Origin: Trogon surrucura
Taxonomy: Eukaryota > Chordata > Aves > Trogoniformes > Trogonidae
Length of the DNA stretch: 64,000 bases
Direction of reading: 5' to 3'
NCBI GenBank assembly: GCA_020746105.1
Contig: CM036618.1
Span: 92,932,122 to 92,996,121 of the forward strand
The notes beneath the pieces were generated by a model that saw only the letters and a program-made list of their open reading frames with translations, was not told the DNA's origin and did not search any database. A program made the translations under genes and the position numbers. Positions 37,931 to 49,002 of this stretch are shown here, piece by piece (position 1 is the first letter of the stretch; each line of letters begins with the position of its first letter).

Positions 37931-40900
37931 AGTGGCTTCAGCATCACAAATCACTCCCCCCGAGACAAAGTTTCCAGCTGGGAGTTACGAGAGTAACGAG
38001 CTCCCCCCTCAATGGACAGAGATGTCAGAACAGGCATGTCCACCCGCTCCTTTTCTCCTCCTCCACCCACCTCTGTTTTGCCTGGGACAGTCACTGGGGA
38101 AGTCTTTCTGTACTGTCGCGTGACTGAAGAAAGAACCTGGAAAATATGAGCAGAGCATAGGTCGATGCTGAGATGCCTGACTGGATTGGCAAGGCACCTG
38201 AAACAGTCGCTCGAAGATCCTCCAGCCCTGGCAGGAGATCTAAACCTATGGGAAAGAGGCAGCCTCTCCCTGTAGGACGCTATAGAAGAGGTTGACACGT
38301 TCTTGTCCTAAAAGGCAGCATGTTCTGTTTTATCGCCAGTTGGCATTAATTAGCTCACTACTGTCACTACTGTCCCTGATAGAAGTTTTTCTACTCTAAC
38401 GAAGCTTGAGTAAGACTCCTTTCTTCTCCATACCAACTTCACCAAAGTGTCTCGTCTTCCTGCTTCTGCCTCTCTTCATAGTAAATACCACGGGAGAGGC
38501 AGTAGCCTGTCTGCTACTCTTCCATGACCAGTGCTCAGTCTGTCACCTTGCCTGGAGGCAAAAAACATGTCATCATTAAGAGGAACTGCTCTGGGGTCAG
38601 ATCCTCCTAATCTCCAGCTTCACTGGCTTCAGTGAGATGAATCTGTGTTATGCCAGCTGAGGATCTGTTCCTTCAGGAAAACAAGGAACATGGGAAAGAC
38701 TGCACAGGAAGGAAAAAACAAGATTTCTTAAAAGGTTAGCTAACACTTCTTTAGCTAAAGCCCACCACAGCCCAATTTCTGGAGGCTTATGGCACGTAAA
38801 TCTTGGATTAACTCAATATTCAGTAGAGCTTTGCAGTCCACTCGTAACACTTCCCAGTGTGAAGAATTGGGCCTCTTATGAGCCTCTTTTCAGTGTTTCT
38901 CCAAAGCTCTGGATATCCTTCTGCAGTGTGGGATTTGCAGGAGACGCATTATGAGCAGGACACTAATCTGCTCCTCCACTGCAGTGTGTGGGGAAGGGAA
39001 TCTCAGACGGCCTCCTACAGCATTCGGTCTCTATTTCCTCTCTAGGCTAACCTGGTGGAGACACCAATGTGCACCCATTTCAGCCCAGACACCAGTATTT
39101 AACCACTAGAAACATTCTGGTGTCAAGTTTGCACATGTGTTTTTCAGTGGAAGGATATATCCTAGCTCCTAAATTAATTCAAGCAGATGCAGTATGGAAA
39201 ACCACTGCTGCCAGTCATTGCTCTCCAGAAGTTTATATCCGCCTCAGGAACCACGACAGAGGGAAAGCCAGAAGCTTAGTCTGTTAAGGAGCCATGGTGC
39301 CCACATTTTTAGTTTTCATGTTCATTCTCTTAATTTATTTCAATGCCCGAGAGGTCTTCTGTTTGCGACTCAATGTAGGCTTCTAGCTAGAGAAACCATT
39401 AACCTTGCCTGCCTCCACGCAGGATGGAAACAGAAAGGTACGGAGGGAAGATTAAGATCAAATCTCCACACATAAAAGGAAATTTAAAGCAAAAAAAAAT
39501 GAAAAGTGGAACGGCATGCTTCATCTCTATCATTGATAAAATATTTTGCGATCCTGGAAAACTTATTAGTTTCTTTGGCATAATCTTTACGACTTTAAAG
39601 GGGTGATAAGGAAGGTAATAAAAAACTGTTTCTGAAAGGTTATACGTTTTCCTAGTCAACTCATTTTTTCCTTCTCACCTCCAAGGCTAACATTCAAAAG
39701 GAAGCTTGGCACATGTGGGCTGTGTCGGAACTTGGAAGCTGTTTATTTAGCTTCTCCCGAGATATTACCTATGCAACCTTGCAGAGCAGGGCAAGAAAGG
39801 GAGCCCTGTGGAGTGGCAACGGCGTCTGAAAAGTGGAGGGTGCATAACTCAGACTGCTCAAGTTTATTAAAACGAAATAGGTCAGTGGAGTTGCCCAGAG
39901 GGTTACGTAAGGCGGAAAGTAGCTCTCCACAGGAGAGGAGAAGGGAGCCTGTTAAAAGGCAAAGCCACTCCAGTTTGTTTATGGTCAGAGATAACTGCCT
40001 TGTGGTGTGTCTGTTCTCCATAGCTGACCGAGTAAATCACGTTCTTTATCTGCACAGCAGATGAGAACTGAGACTGGGCTGTTGTTTTGTGAGCTGTGGA
40101 TTAAAGCAAATAGGACTGTTATTTATTATTATGACTATCATTATTATTTTGTTCCTGCGATCTCTGCATTTCAGTCTCCTACGTAAGGAATTTCATTACT
40201 TGCCAACAGTTAGCTTGCAGGGAATGTTAGGGATCATAATAACAGGAAGGATAAAAGCCTGATTCCCCTGAAGGTGGGAAGGTGGGTTGGCAGTTGTGTA
40301 CAGGCAAGGGAGACAGGCAAATGTGCTTTGGGATCCTGCAGGGCAAATTTGGGAGCTGACATACTCACCCTGGCCTGGAGGTCAGCACAAAGCTTGATGT
40401 GACATCTGGGTAGGTGGAAGTGGCCTGTGGCCTGCTGATGCACCTGTCCCAGCACCACAACATCCCTCTGTTCTGCCTGTTCCTCCTGTGCCAGAAACTC
40501 AGCTTTATATCTTAAACACTGCCTGCTCCCTCCCATCTCTGTGGCCCTTGGCATAGATGGGGACAGAGAAGGCCTCTCTTGCAGGGATGCCAGGCACCCT
40601 GCAGCTCTCATATCTCGGTGGGTACTCTCAGTTTGGGGTACCCAAATCCCAAGCCACAAGTGGCAGTATTCATCCTGCAGTACTGGAAGCCCATTGTCCC
40701 TTTTCACATGTCCTCCTTGACTCCTGTGATACATCGCTCCTTCCTTTCTGCAGCCTCAGCTCAGTGACAGGGCAAAGCTGCTTCTATTGAGATCTCCCCG
40801 TGCCTAAACTAGGCAGAACTCAGGTCTCTCTGAAGATCAAACAATCAGAGAACACCTCATACCACAGAAAACACAAACAGTATTTTTCATGTTTTCAGGT

Positions 40901-42505
40901 CTGTAAGAACAAACGAGAGTTCTTTGCTCGTATTCAGACTGTCTGATCCAATAACACCTCTCATGTACTGAATGGGCCTGACCTAGGAAGCTTCCCAGCA
41001 GCTCCAAGAACTGGTCCCTGGGAGGAAACACAGACCACATGCCATTGAGCCTTTTGCTGAGAGCTGGTCAGAGAAGCAAAGGAGATTTTTCTTCCATAGG
41101 AAAATGCTGAATCATCAAACCCCACATTTTTCATAGAGGCACATCATTTTTCATGACATTTCCATAAAAAAGTTTCTCTGACACAGGATAAAAAGCAGGT
41201 TATTTCTGTTTTGAGGGAGAGCAGTGAGTTCAAGGAGACAGATGGGGAAAAGAGGCTACAACCACATTCAATCCACTGGCCAAGCAACGCCAAAGCCAGT
41301 GCAATTTTTGTTCTGCCTGATCCAGAACCAGGGCTGGATCTGCTCATTTTTGTGCTCTAACCAAACACCTGGATGCTAGAGAATAGCTGGAGGGGACTGA
41401 GGGGAAAGTCTCCCAGTAAAATTTTTGTATGACGTGTTTGAAAAGGTCTGGGGTTTTCCTATGTCAGAATAGTAGTTCTGACACCCTGAAAATCCTTGTA
41501 CATGAGGACTCAGCTCTCCTAGCCAGATCGATGGTTTGCATTCTCCTACATCTCACCTGCATCCTTCCAGCTCAACAAGCAGCAGAGGCATCTGTGCCAT
41601 ACTTCAGGGTCACATCTCTACAAGGACAAAATGCCCTGGGATAAGACGTGAACCCTGTCCTCCAGTCAGGACACCGCTTCCTTTCTTTCTTGTGCAGAAA
41701 CCTTCCCGTTTATCACCCAAACTCTGCCACGCCAGCGTGGAGCAGGCTCTTGGCTGCAAGAGCACTGACTTCCTACAGAGCACACCAATTTACCCAGACA
41801 GAGGATCTGGGTCTCTGGAGTACAGCAAAGATGCTCCCACCCCAGCACTCAGCCCTTTCTAGAACAACTCACAGCAGAACCACAAGTTCCTATCTCCACC
41901 TGTCAGAAATGTGCCAAACTGCTGCTGCAATATCCACCTGCCACACAAACACTGTTCCTTAGGGCCACTCTCTTCCCCAGCAGGTCTGGCCCTGTCTTTT
42001 AGGCCCTTGCTGCTGGGTGAAATGCATTCTCTTTTGGCACACAGATGCCTTTGTTCGGATGGCTCTGCTCTTTTCCAGGGTTTGTCCACAGCCCCTGCAG
42101 CTCTCGCTCTTCCTTTTTGAGCCCCTGGAAGTGTGGCCTTTTCTGGTTCATTTACACCAAAGCTCAATGCAAAAGGGACCCGTTGTGTATTTTTTTCAGT
42201 GGGCCGGGCTTTGGCACAGCGGAAATCCTCCTCTGGTGTGGCAGCTGTGTTCTCCTAACAGGTAGCCATTGCCATGACTAGTACAGATATTAATCCCTCT
42301 TTGCCTGTGACTGAAAGCCTTAATTCCTGGGAGGGAAGAGCACAGCGTGACTTGTATGGTCCACAGTGTTACAGGCCTTTGAAATTCTGCATTTTCTAGT
42401 CCTTCAGCTTCTCTCTGGCTGCAAGAGGCCAAAATTTAAAGCAGGTCTGTGCTCTAGTGAGTAACTGATGTAATTACGCTCACTTGTTACAAGGGGAAGC
42501 TTTCA
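37931..42505. other. non-coding stretch, nothing firmly recognised
   Basis: About 4.6 kb without transposons. 39440-39660 and 40080-40250 are AT-rich islands with GATAAG/TGATAA and ATTATTATT words and may be further conserved non-coding candidates. A minus-strand open frame at 40734-40234 (166 codons) has no recognisable domain and is within chance expectation for 64 kb. Open frames at 41429-42281 overlap in several frames. Confidence 0.4.
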
Positions 42506-42670
42506 CAAGAGGGGGAGGCGGTGGCCCCACGCCAGGAGGTGTGTCCCCGATGACAAGCCGCGGAGCCAATCACAGCCCTGAAAGATCATCACATTCATAC
42601 CAAAAAGAAAAGAAACCGCCCCGGGGTATTTATATTGAGTAAGGGAGGAAAAAAAAAAAAAAAAAAGAAA
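42506..42670 (+). promoter_or_regulatory. candidate core promoter (GC box, CCAAT, TATA-like)
   Basis: GGGGGAGGCGGTGGCCCC (from 42512) resembles a GC box. CCAAT follows at 42566-42570, and a TATTTATA TATA-like element at 42627-42634, preceded by CCGCCCCGGGG. The order and the 57-bp CCAAT-to-TATA spacing fit a vertebrate polymerase II promoter. The expected start point (about 25-30 bp past the TATA-like box) would fall in the A-run at 42649-42666, which is unusual and lowers confidence. A CpG island begins about 900 bp downstream. Confidence 0.22.
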
Positions 42671-42720
42671 GAGGAAAAAAACCCGAGTTGGCAAAGAAGG
42701 AGAAAAAGAGACTGAGAACC
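42641..42720 (+). repeat. A-run inside a polypurine tract
   Basis: An 18-base A-run (42649-42666) is embedded in about 80 bp of nearly pure purine (AAGAAAGAGGAAAAAAA, later AGAAGGAGAAAAAGAGA). It explains the phenylalanine-rich minus-strand open frame at 42503-42694, which is not a gene. Confidence 0.9.
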
Positions 42721-43525
42721 TGCAACTTTGTTAACTAACTCTGCAGCTCAATTCAAAAAGGCCAGGCTGATCCCCCTACAAATCTTGCTTCCCATCCCCT
42801 CCCTTCTCTGGAAGCATCTCTGGAAATCTATCTGTAAGCTGGAGAAGTTCAGCTGCTTGGAGGGGTTCTTCTCTGCTTCCTGATGGGCAACCTCATCAAG
42901 CCGCTGCCTGCAGGGCTGCAGACCCTGGCCTGAGCAGAAGCAGTCCCCAGGCAGGCTGGGGATGGCCCCAGCAGGCAGGGTGTGTGGGCAGCAGTCCCCC
43001 GGCAGCCATCTCCTGGTGCCAGCAGGGCACGGAGCGGGAACGGCCAGGAGCAACGACGATTAATAATTACCTTCACAGCACGCTGGCGTGGGCTCCCAGC
43101 TCCCTGTATCTATGTTAAACAGCTGGAGAAGGAGAAGGCAGGTTTAGCTTTAACCAAGGGGTAAACGGTCAGCATTTACAAATGCTGAACCACCAAAAAC
43201 CAGCCAGCCACAGGTTATTTATTCCACTTACACAAGAGGACCGCGTGGTCCGAAGGATGAGGGGGCCCGTAGTAGCCAAGAAATCCTGTTTTCTGCCACT
43301 GGCCTGTTGGCTGAACCAGGGGAGGAGGGGGGAGAGAAAGAAAAAACCCGCTTCCTCGCCCTGAGCTGCTGTTTCTTTCCTGCCCGCCCTTTCTGCTGCC
43401 TTTTTCTGTTTGGACTGCCTGTTCCCCGGAGTACAGACTGTCTCTGACCGCGTTTGTGTGGAGCCTCGCACAATGGGGCTGTAATCTAACCTCGGTGCGA
43501 ACATACTGCCATTAATAATAATAAA
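42721..43525. other. flank between candidate promoter and CpG island
   Basis: Moderately GC-rich sequence with no recognised exon. The part 43440-43530 (with GCGTTTGTGTGGAGCCTCGC, TGCGAACATACTGCC and a following AATAATAATAAAAATGCCC) reads like constrained single-copy sequence, but I cannot identify it. Confidence 0.3.
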
Positions 43526-44130
43526 AATGCCCTTCACACCCTGCAGCCGGTTGCGGACAGGGGGCGAGCGGCACCAGGTCCGCTGCCGCCGGCGGGGGCC
43601 TGTCAGCCGGGGCGGGCCGGTGTCCTGCGGGCGGCCCGCACAGCCCTCTGCCCCGCGGTTCTGGCAGCGGGGGCAAGGAGGTAGCGCCCCTGTGTTTTGC
43701 CAGAGGAGTGGGGGAAAAAAAAAGAAAAAAAACAAAAAAAAAAACCAAAAAGGTTCCCTTCCCCGCCCGGGGAAACTCCCCAGCAGGTCTCCCAGGCCGC
43801 CCCCGCCCCGCACGGCCGGGCCGGGGCCTGGGCCGGGCCGGGCCGGGGCGAGGCGAGGCGCGGGGCAGCCCTGCCACCTGCCGGCAGCCGCGGATGCCTG
43901 CGAGGCGGGCGGCGGCAGAGCCCTCGGGCCTGGGTGGGAGACAGCCCCCCACCCCGCCCCGGCCGTGAACCTCGCTATGGGCATGGCCGGGGGAGGCAGG
44001 GGTAGGCTCGCCGTGGAGGGAGGCAGGGCTCGGCGCTGCCGCCTGGGAAGGAGACCCTGGCCTGCCCCACCTGGACACCCTGCTCGGCCGCCATGTACGT
44101 CCTGGCCCATGTACGTCCTGGCCCTTAAAG
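43526..44130. promoter_or_regulatory. CpG island
   Basis: About 600 bp of very high GC with dense CG dinucleotides, for example CCGCTGCCGCCGGCGGGGGC near 43580 and CCGGGCCGGGCCGGGGCGAG near 43835. An A-rich insertion at 43715-43751 splits it. Nothing else in the window is comparable. In birds such islands usually mark promoters of housekeeping or developmental genes. I see no convincing first exon on either strand. The long open frames crossing the island on both strands (minus 44245-43169; plus 43527-44141) follow from scarcity of stop codons in GC-rich DNA. Confidence 0.6.
44092..44123 (+). repeat. 16-bp perfect tandem duplication
   Basis: CATGTACGTCCTGGCC occurs twice, head to tail, at the edge of the CpG island. 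Each copy contains the palindrome GTAC flanked by CAT and GTC. Confidence 0.95.
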
Positions 44131-45045
44131 TCAGAGGCTGAGGGCCCCCGGGGCTCTTCCCGACCCTCAGCTGCAGGGGTTGTCTGTGGCCGTCCAGCCC
44201 GTGGGGCTGCCAAGCTGCCCACGGAGGGCCAGGGCACTGGGGCAAGTGGTCGCCTGGAAGGGGCTATTGCCCACCTCTAGCAGGGGAGGGGAGAAGCCCG
44301 AGTTTTCCCCTGCAGTGGTTGGCAGTGCTGTGCTGTCAACCCTGGCTCTTTGTTCCCTCTCCTCCCCACCAACCATACAATCATCTGACTGTTTCAGGCC
44401 CGCACAGCTCTGGCCACTCAGCCCCTCCCCTTGCAAAAAACACGAGACCAGAGAAACTCCTCTCCCATCCACATGCGATGAAAGATGGCGAGGAGACCTT
44501 TCCCATGCGGTACCGGGCTTTCAGTGGCATTTCTCTGCAGGCCTGGAGTATCTCGCTGGCTCTGACCCAGGGAACGGGTTTCTCTTGCCAGCTGACCATT
44601 CTCTGGTGGCCACGCTGTGTGGTCGTCTTGGGCTGGGTAGGAGGACTTCTGCTGAAACACCAGAAGACTTGCGGGTGGGGAGAGCAAAGTGGGAACTTCC
44701 AGGTGGGGTCTTTCAGCCCATCTGGAGGCCTCAGGGACTAATTGCAGTACCCTCTTTGCCAGGGACAATGGCCTCAGTGGAAATATGTGGGCTCAGTCTG
44801 GAGGTCCCCATCCTTGCAGCAGCTCAGGAGAGAGCCCCATGTTCTGGGGCAGCTGTGCCATGCTTGCGGTCACAGCCACTTTTCCTTTTCCAAAGATGGT
44901 TCTTTAACCATGGCCTCCCTCCTCTGCTCTGCAGCCTCTTCTCTCCCTTCCTGACAGACTTTCAAGCTACCTCCCTTTAGCATCGCTCCCCCCTTCTCTT
45001 CACCCTAAGACTATAGCTCACTCCCTTTCTCACTAAAGACCACCC
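44131..45045. other. GC-rich shore of the CpG island with a 266-codon open frame
   Basis: The plus-strand frame from 44180 to 44980 stays open for 266 codons but begins at TTG; its first ATG lies about 195 codons in. No domain, signal peptide or repeat is recognised, and the sequence is proline- and serine-rich in the manner of translated GC-rich non-coding DNA. It could include an exon, but nothing proves it. Confidence 0.2.
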
Positions 45046-45059
45046 ATTGCCATGGTAAC
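45046..45059 (+). promoter_or_regulatory. X-box palindrome, RFX-type site
   Basis: ATTGCCATGGTAAC differs by only one base from the RFX consensus GTNRCC-N(0-3)-RGYAAC and is nearly self-complementary. RFX factors bind such X-boxes at ciliary, neural and MHC class II promoters. It lies about 0.9 kb from the CpG island. Function is inferred from the motif alone. Confidence 0.35.
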
Positions 45060-48000
45060 ATTGCCTCTTACAAAGTTGTCAAGCAGACACAAAGGTATGT
45101 TTCTCCCCTGCTTTACAGCCCCCCTCCCCTCCATCCCAGTTAATAGGCCAGGACTTTGCTTGTAGGGAGGAGGTGGAGGGCTCTTGTATTTCATTTTCAT
45201 TGTGGAGTATTCTAGCCCCTTTGCTCTGAAAGTGTTGAAGCCTGTGACCACCGCAGGGAAAGAGCTGTCATTCACAGACCACCTGAAAGCCCTTAAGGGC
45301 AATGGTGCCACAGGCAGATACTGGTAGTGCAGATACTGGTAACATACCCTGAACAGGAGAAGGGCTTCTGCAGGTTAGAGGAAACAGACCCATGGAAGAC
45401 TTAAAGGAGGGTAATTAAGATCTGCATTTAATCTGCTATGAACAGAAAATATCTCTGCTGTGATTCTGTTCTGCTGAAGCCTCCCTGAGCAGCTCTGGTT
45501 CTCTTCCCAGAATGATGTCTTCAGCTCCTAGAGGTGCAACTGACTGGCCTGTCTTCAGGACCATTGACACCCCTTGCTGCTACAGCTACACCATGAATAA
45601 TCTTGGTACTACTTAACGTGGCAGCACTGACACTTCTAATTTACTACCTCGGATGCACCCATGGTTCACTGCAGCTCTACTTGTCAATCTCTTGTTGACT
45701 TTTCTTTCCCTTCCCTTCTCTCATATATATATCTCTCCCTCTCCTCTCGTGACGAATCTGCCCTAGGCCTTTGAAACTCGGAATAAAATCTTTCCTTCAT
45801 CCTCCTTCTCATGGCTTTTCTGTTCTTTCACTTTAGCCATGATGTTCTTTGTACTTGAAAACAGTGAAAAGTCTCCCACATCCCCTCGTCTGTCATTTTT
45901 TACTGTATTGTTACCATATCAGCCTGTTGTATCTTCTCTTACTTTTCTTTAAGTACTCTGTAAGTCTTCACCTCTTCCACAGACTCCACTCACCTGACTT
46001 ACTTCAGTACCATCACCACTGAACTTTCTGCCCTGACCAGTCTCTGCTTCACCCCTCCAACACTCTTGTCTACAGGTGGGGTTTGTAGTCACAGTGCAAA
46101 GCCTTGGGCCGCGCCGCTGGTGTCAAGTACGGTGACACATGCTACTGTTAGTGCATCTGTGCTGGGCTTTTGCACCACAGCTGTGTGGCAGAGCTCAGTG
46201 TGAACTTTGGGAGCTCTTTGCAAATGTGGTGCAGAAACTGCTGACTGCCTCAAAGTGGAAGTACAGTTACTGCACCTGAGAACTGGCTTTGAACTTTCAT
46301 ATTCAAAGCAAAGGGGTTAAAAGAGAATAAAATTTTTAAAAGGTAGCTGGCCTAAGGAGAACAAGGAGTGGTATCAATAATATTTATGATTTGGCAACCC
46401 TGAGAGACAAAACGGCATATAAAGGAAAGGAGTTTTATCTCCTGATATCTTTTGCAATGTATGGGAGAACCTGAGAGGAAACTAGAGCTGGTGGCACTAA
46501 GATGAGGAAAAGCAATAAAAACTGTTGCTGATATGCACACCTGGATGCATCCCAATATAAGCAACATATTTCAATAAAATAAAAATAAACACACAGGTGA
46601 TTCTAGGCTTTAATTATCTTTGACAAACTCCACTGACAAAGTCTCTCTGACTGACTGAAGATTTTGCATTCTCCTGTGCATGAATGAGAATTAGGAGGGA
46701 AATTATGGTAAATGAGGCTGTAGCAACAATGGACTTTCCCAGAGGCTGAGAAAAGTCCACAGAGAGGAAAACCTGTTGAGCCAGAAGGGCAAAGGCGCCC
46801 CTGACCCCACTGTTCTTCTCCTTGCATGTTACTTCCCCAGCGAGGAAAACTGTAAACTCAGCAACACCCACAACAATCAGCAGGGTCACATCCAAACATG
46901 AATTTTGTTTGCAAGTCAGAGCTTGGCCTAAATCCTTCTATAGATCACCCATGATCCAGCCATTGTTCTAGTCCAAAACATTTACCAGTGCTCTGCTTCT
47001 GCTTATTCTCATGGTCCTTTCCTCTAACTTTCCATTCCAATTTTTCCTGGAGCTCTTGCCAACACTCCAACGCACTATGTCAGGAGCATTGACTCCATGC
47101 TAATTTTGTAGTCGTGATCCTTTCATTACTGTCTGGTCTTCCTCAATCTGGCATGAAGGCTGGAGCCCTGGCCTTTCTGCAAAACTCAGGCATTGCCATG
47201 TCAGTTCACCTTTACCAGGGCATGCTTCTTCCCATGGCATCTTACCGGAATATTATTCCTTAGGTGCAAAGTTCTGTTAAGCACATTCTACCCTCCCTGT
47301 AGTCACAGCACAGGCACATACCTCTACAAAAAGCAAGACAGAGCTTAGGTGACCTGGATGTTTCTCTGGATGTTCACCTCTCTCCACTGACAATAAAAGA
47401 AAGACAAGCTGTATGAGCCCCCATCTTGTGTTAAGTGGGATGAATTCAAGTCTTTCTAGACACTTGTTTTCCCATTGTAGTTTTTCTTCCTTCTTAATAA
47501 CAGATAGGCCACAATCCCGTGAGAAAAGCCTCCCAAGAAAACAGGGTATCTTTTCTCACCATTCATATAACAATGTTTGTCTTTCTAGCCTAGCTAGAGT
47601 TCAGATGTCTGCTGTTCTCCCAGGGCAAAGAGGTTTGCTATGTTCGGCTCTTACTACTGATTTTTAAACAGGAGGTACAGAACCTGTATTTAATCCATGT
47701 GGATTCTGTTCCTCAAGTCCCTAGATATGAACTTCTTGGAGAAATCCATATTGCTCCAAACTCCTAGGATACTTCTCACATGCACATAGGACAAGCTTAC
47801 ATCATGCAGTCTCAGCCTGGATGTCACGGGCCTCTTCATCAGCTAGGACAAACCAGCACAGTTCCAGTGCCTCCAGAGAGCCTGTGCTGATGTACACCAG
47901 TTAAGGTGGTAGCTCTCCTGAGGCAATACTAGCACAGATCTCCTGGGCTGCTTGGAAGGATCACACCCCCTCTTGGACTGCCTTCTTCACTTCTGATTCC

Positions 48001-48187
48001 TTGAGAAATTTTTATGGCTGGAGAAAAGTCACTGTTATGAAAAGGCACATACTATCCACAATATTCTAGCTTTGACAAGCTTGCCTCATCCTATATTTCT
48101 CATCTGAGCTCCCAGCTATGACAAGACACTTTGGGTCCTTCTCTCAGCCTTTTCAGAGTTACCAACTTTGCTCCCTTTAGCCCGTTC
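45060..48187. other. non-coding stretch, nothing recognised
   Basis: About 3.1 kb without recognisable genes or transposons. There is a short (AT)n at about 45724-45731, and the sequence around 45500-46060 is pyrimidine-rich. No open frame reaches 100 codons. Confidence 0.5.
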
Positions 48188-48826
48188 TCATCTGGGCCAC
48201 TCACAGTGCTGGGGTCCTCAGTGTCAACATAAAATCAATATTAGGCTTAGGATTAGGGTTCAGAGAAGCACAAAGCCCACAGTTCCAGAGACAATTGGGA
48301 TGTAAAAGTCATGCCAAGGGGACCACGGCACTGCACCAACATAGCTCCCTACAGAGCTTCCTAATCTGGGCCACTCATGATGCTTTTGTCGTCGGCCTCA
48401 ATGCAAATCTGATATTAGGATTTGGGTTAGGGCTCAGAGAACCTCAAAGCCCCCAGCTCCAAAGGCAATTGGGATACAAAAGGCATGCCAAGGAGACTAC
48501 AGCACTGCACCAGAATGAGTACTTTGAGACATTTCTAATTCGCACCACCCGTGGTGCTGCAGTCCTCAGCCTGAATGCAAATCCAGTATTAGTTTTAGGG
48601 TTCAGAGAGACACAAAGGCCCCAGCTCCAAGGACAATTGGAATGCAAAAGGCGTGCCAAGGGGAGCAGAGCACTGCACTGACATGACTTCGAGATATCTC
48701 TAATCCATGCTACTCATAGTGCTGGGGTCCTCTTCATCAACACAAATTTGATATTAGGGTTAGGGTTCAGAGAGGTACAAATCCCCCAGCTCCAAGGACA
48801 ATTGGGATGCAAAAGGCATGATACCC
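48188..48826 (+). repeat. tandem array of ~170-bp units with TTAGGG-like motifs
   Basis: Four anchors CAGAGA(N)CACAAAG-like start at 48261, 48435, 48603 and 48768, giving unit lengths 174, 168 and 165 bp. A second anchor, (A/G)CAATTGG, at 48291, 48465, 48633 and 48798 gives identical spacings. A partial unit precedes the first anchor (from about 48190, ATCTGGGCCACTCACAGTGC), and a partial one ends near 48826. Each unit also carries AAAAGGCATGCCAAGG-, GCACTGCAC- and CCTCAG-like blocks. The unit ends carry telomere-like words, the best being TTAGGGTTAGGGTT at 48754-48767. A 128-codon plus-strand frame (48295-48681, TTG start) arises because unit lengths are multiples of three. I regard the array as a small satellite or minisatellite. 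Confidence 0.93.
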
Positions 48827-49002
48827 TGGGAATCTACAGAACTGCTCAGTAAGCAGCAACATAAAACATTCAGCTATCACTAGGCAAAAGAGTCTGTCAT
48901 GCTCTGCAGGAGGCAAACCATTCAGCTTGTGTGTGGTGGCAGCCTCAAGCATGGAGAAGACGGACAGCCAGCACAGGAAGATGTGTTCAGAGGAGCAGTG
49001 TT
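48827..49002. other. junction between tandem array and CR1
   Basis: About 175 bp that belongs clearly to neither neighbour. The plus-strand frame of the following CR1 remains open back to 48899, so some of this may be unrecognised CR1 5' sequence. Confidence 0.35.

Noticed and set aside
40234-40734. 166-codon open frame on the minus strand
   Set aside because: One or two frames of this size are expected by chance in 64 kb over six frames; no domain, homology or splice context is visible.
42503-42694. Phenylalanine-rich small membrane protein on the minus strand
   Set aside because: It is the translation of the polypurine/A-run complement.
43169-44245. 358-codon open frame on the minus strand across the CpG island, with overlapping 241- and 204-codon frames
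   Set aside because: Extreme GC content removes stop codons in all frames; the frame includes a translated A/T-run (a phenylalanine block), no domain is recognisable, and several frames are open at once.
48295-48681. 128-codon frame in the tandem array as a repeat protein gene
   Set aside because: Opens at TTG, ends within the array, and is better explained by repeat units with lengths divisible by three; kept only as a finding.
48188-48826. CRISPR array
   Set aside because: Units are ~170 bp with diverged sequence throughout, not short identical repeats with unique spacers, and the genome is eukaryotic.
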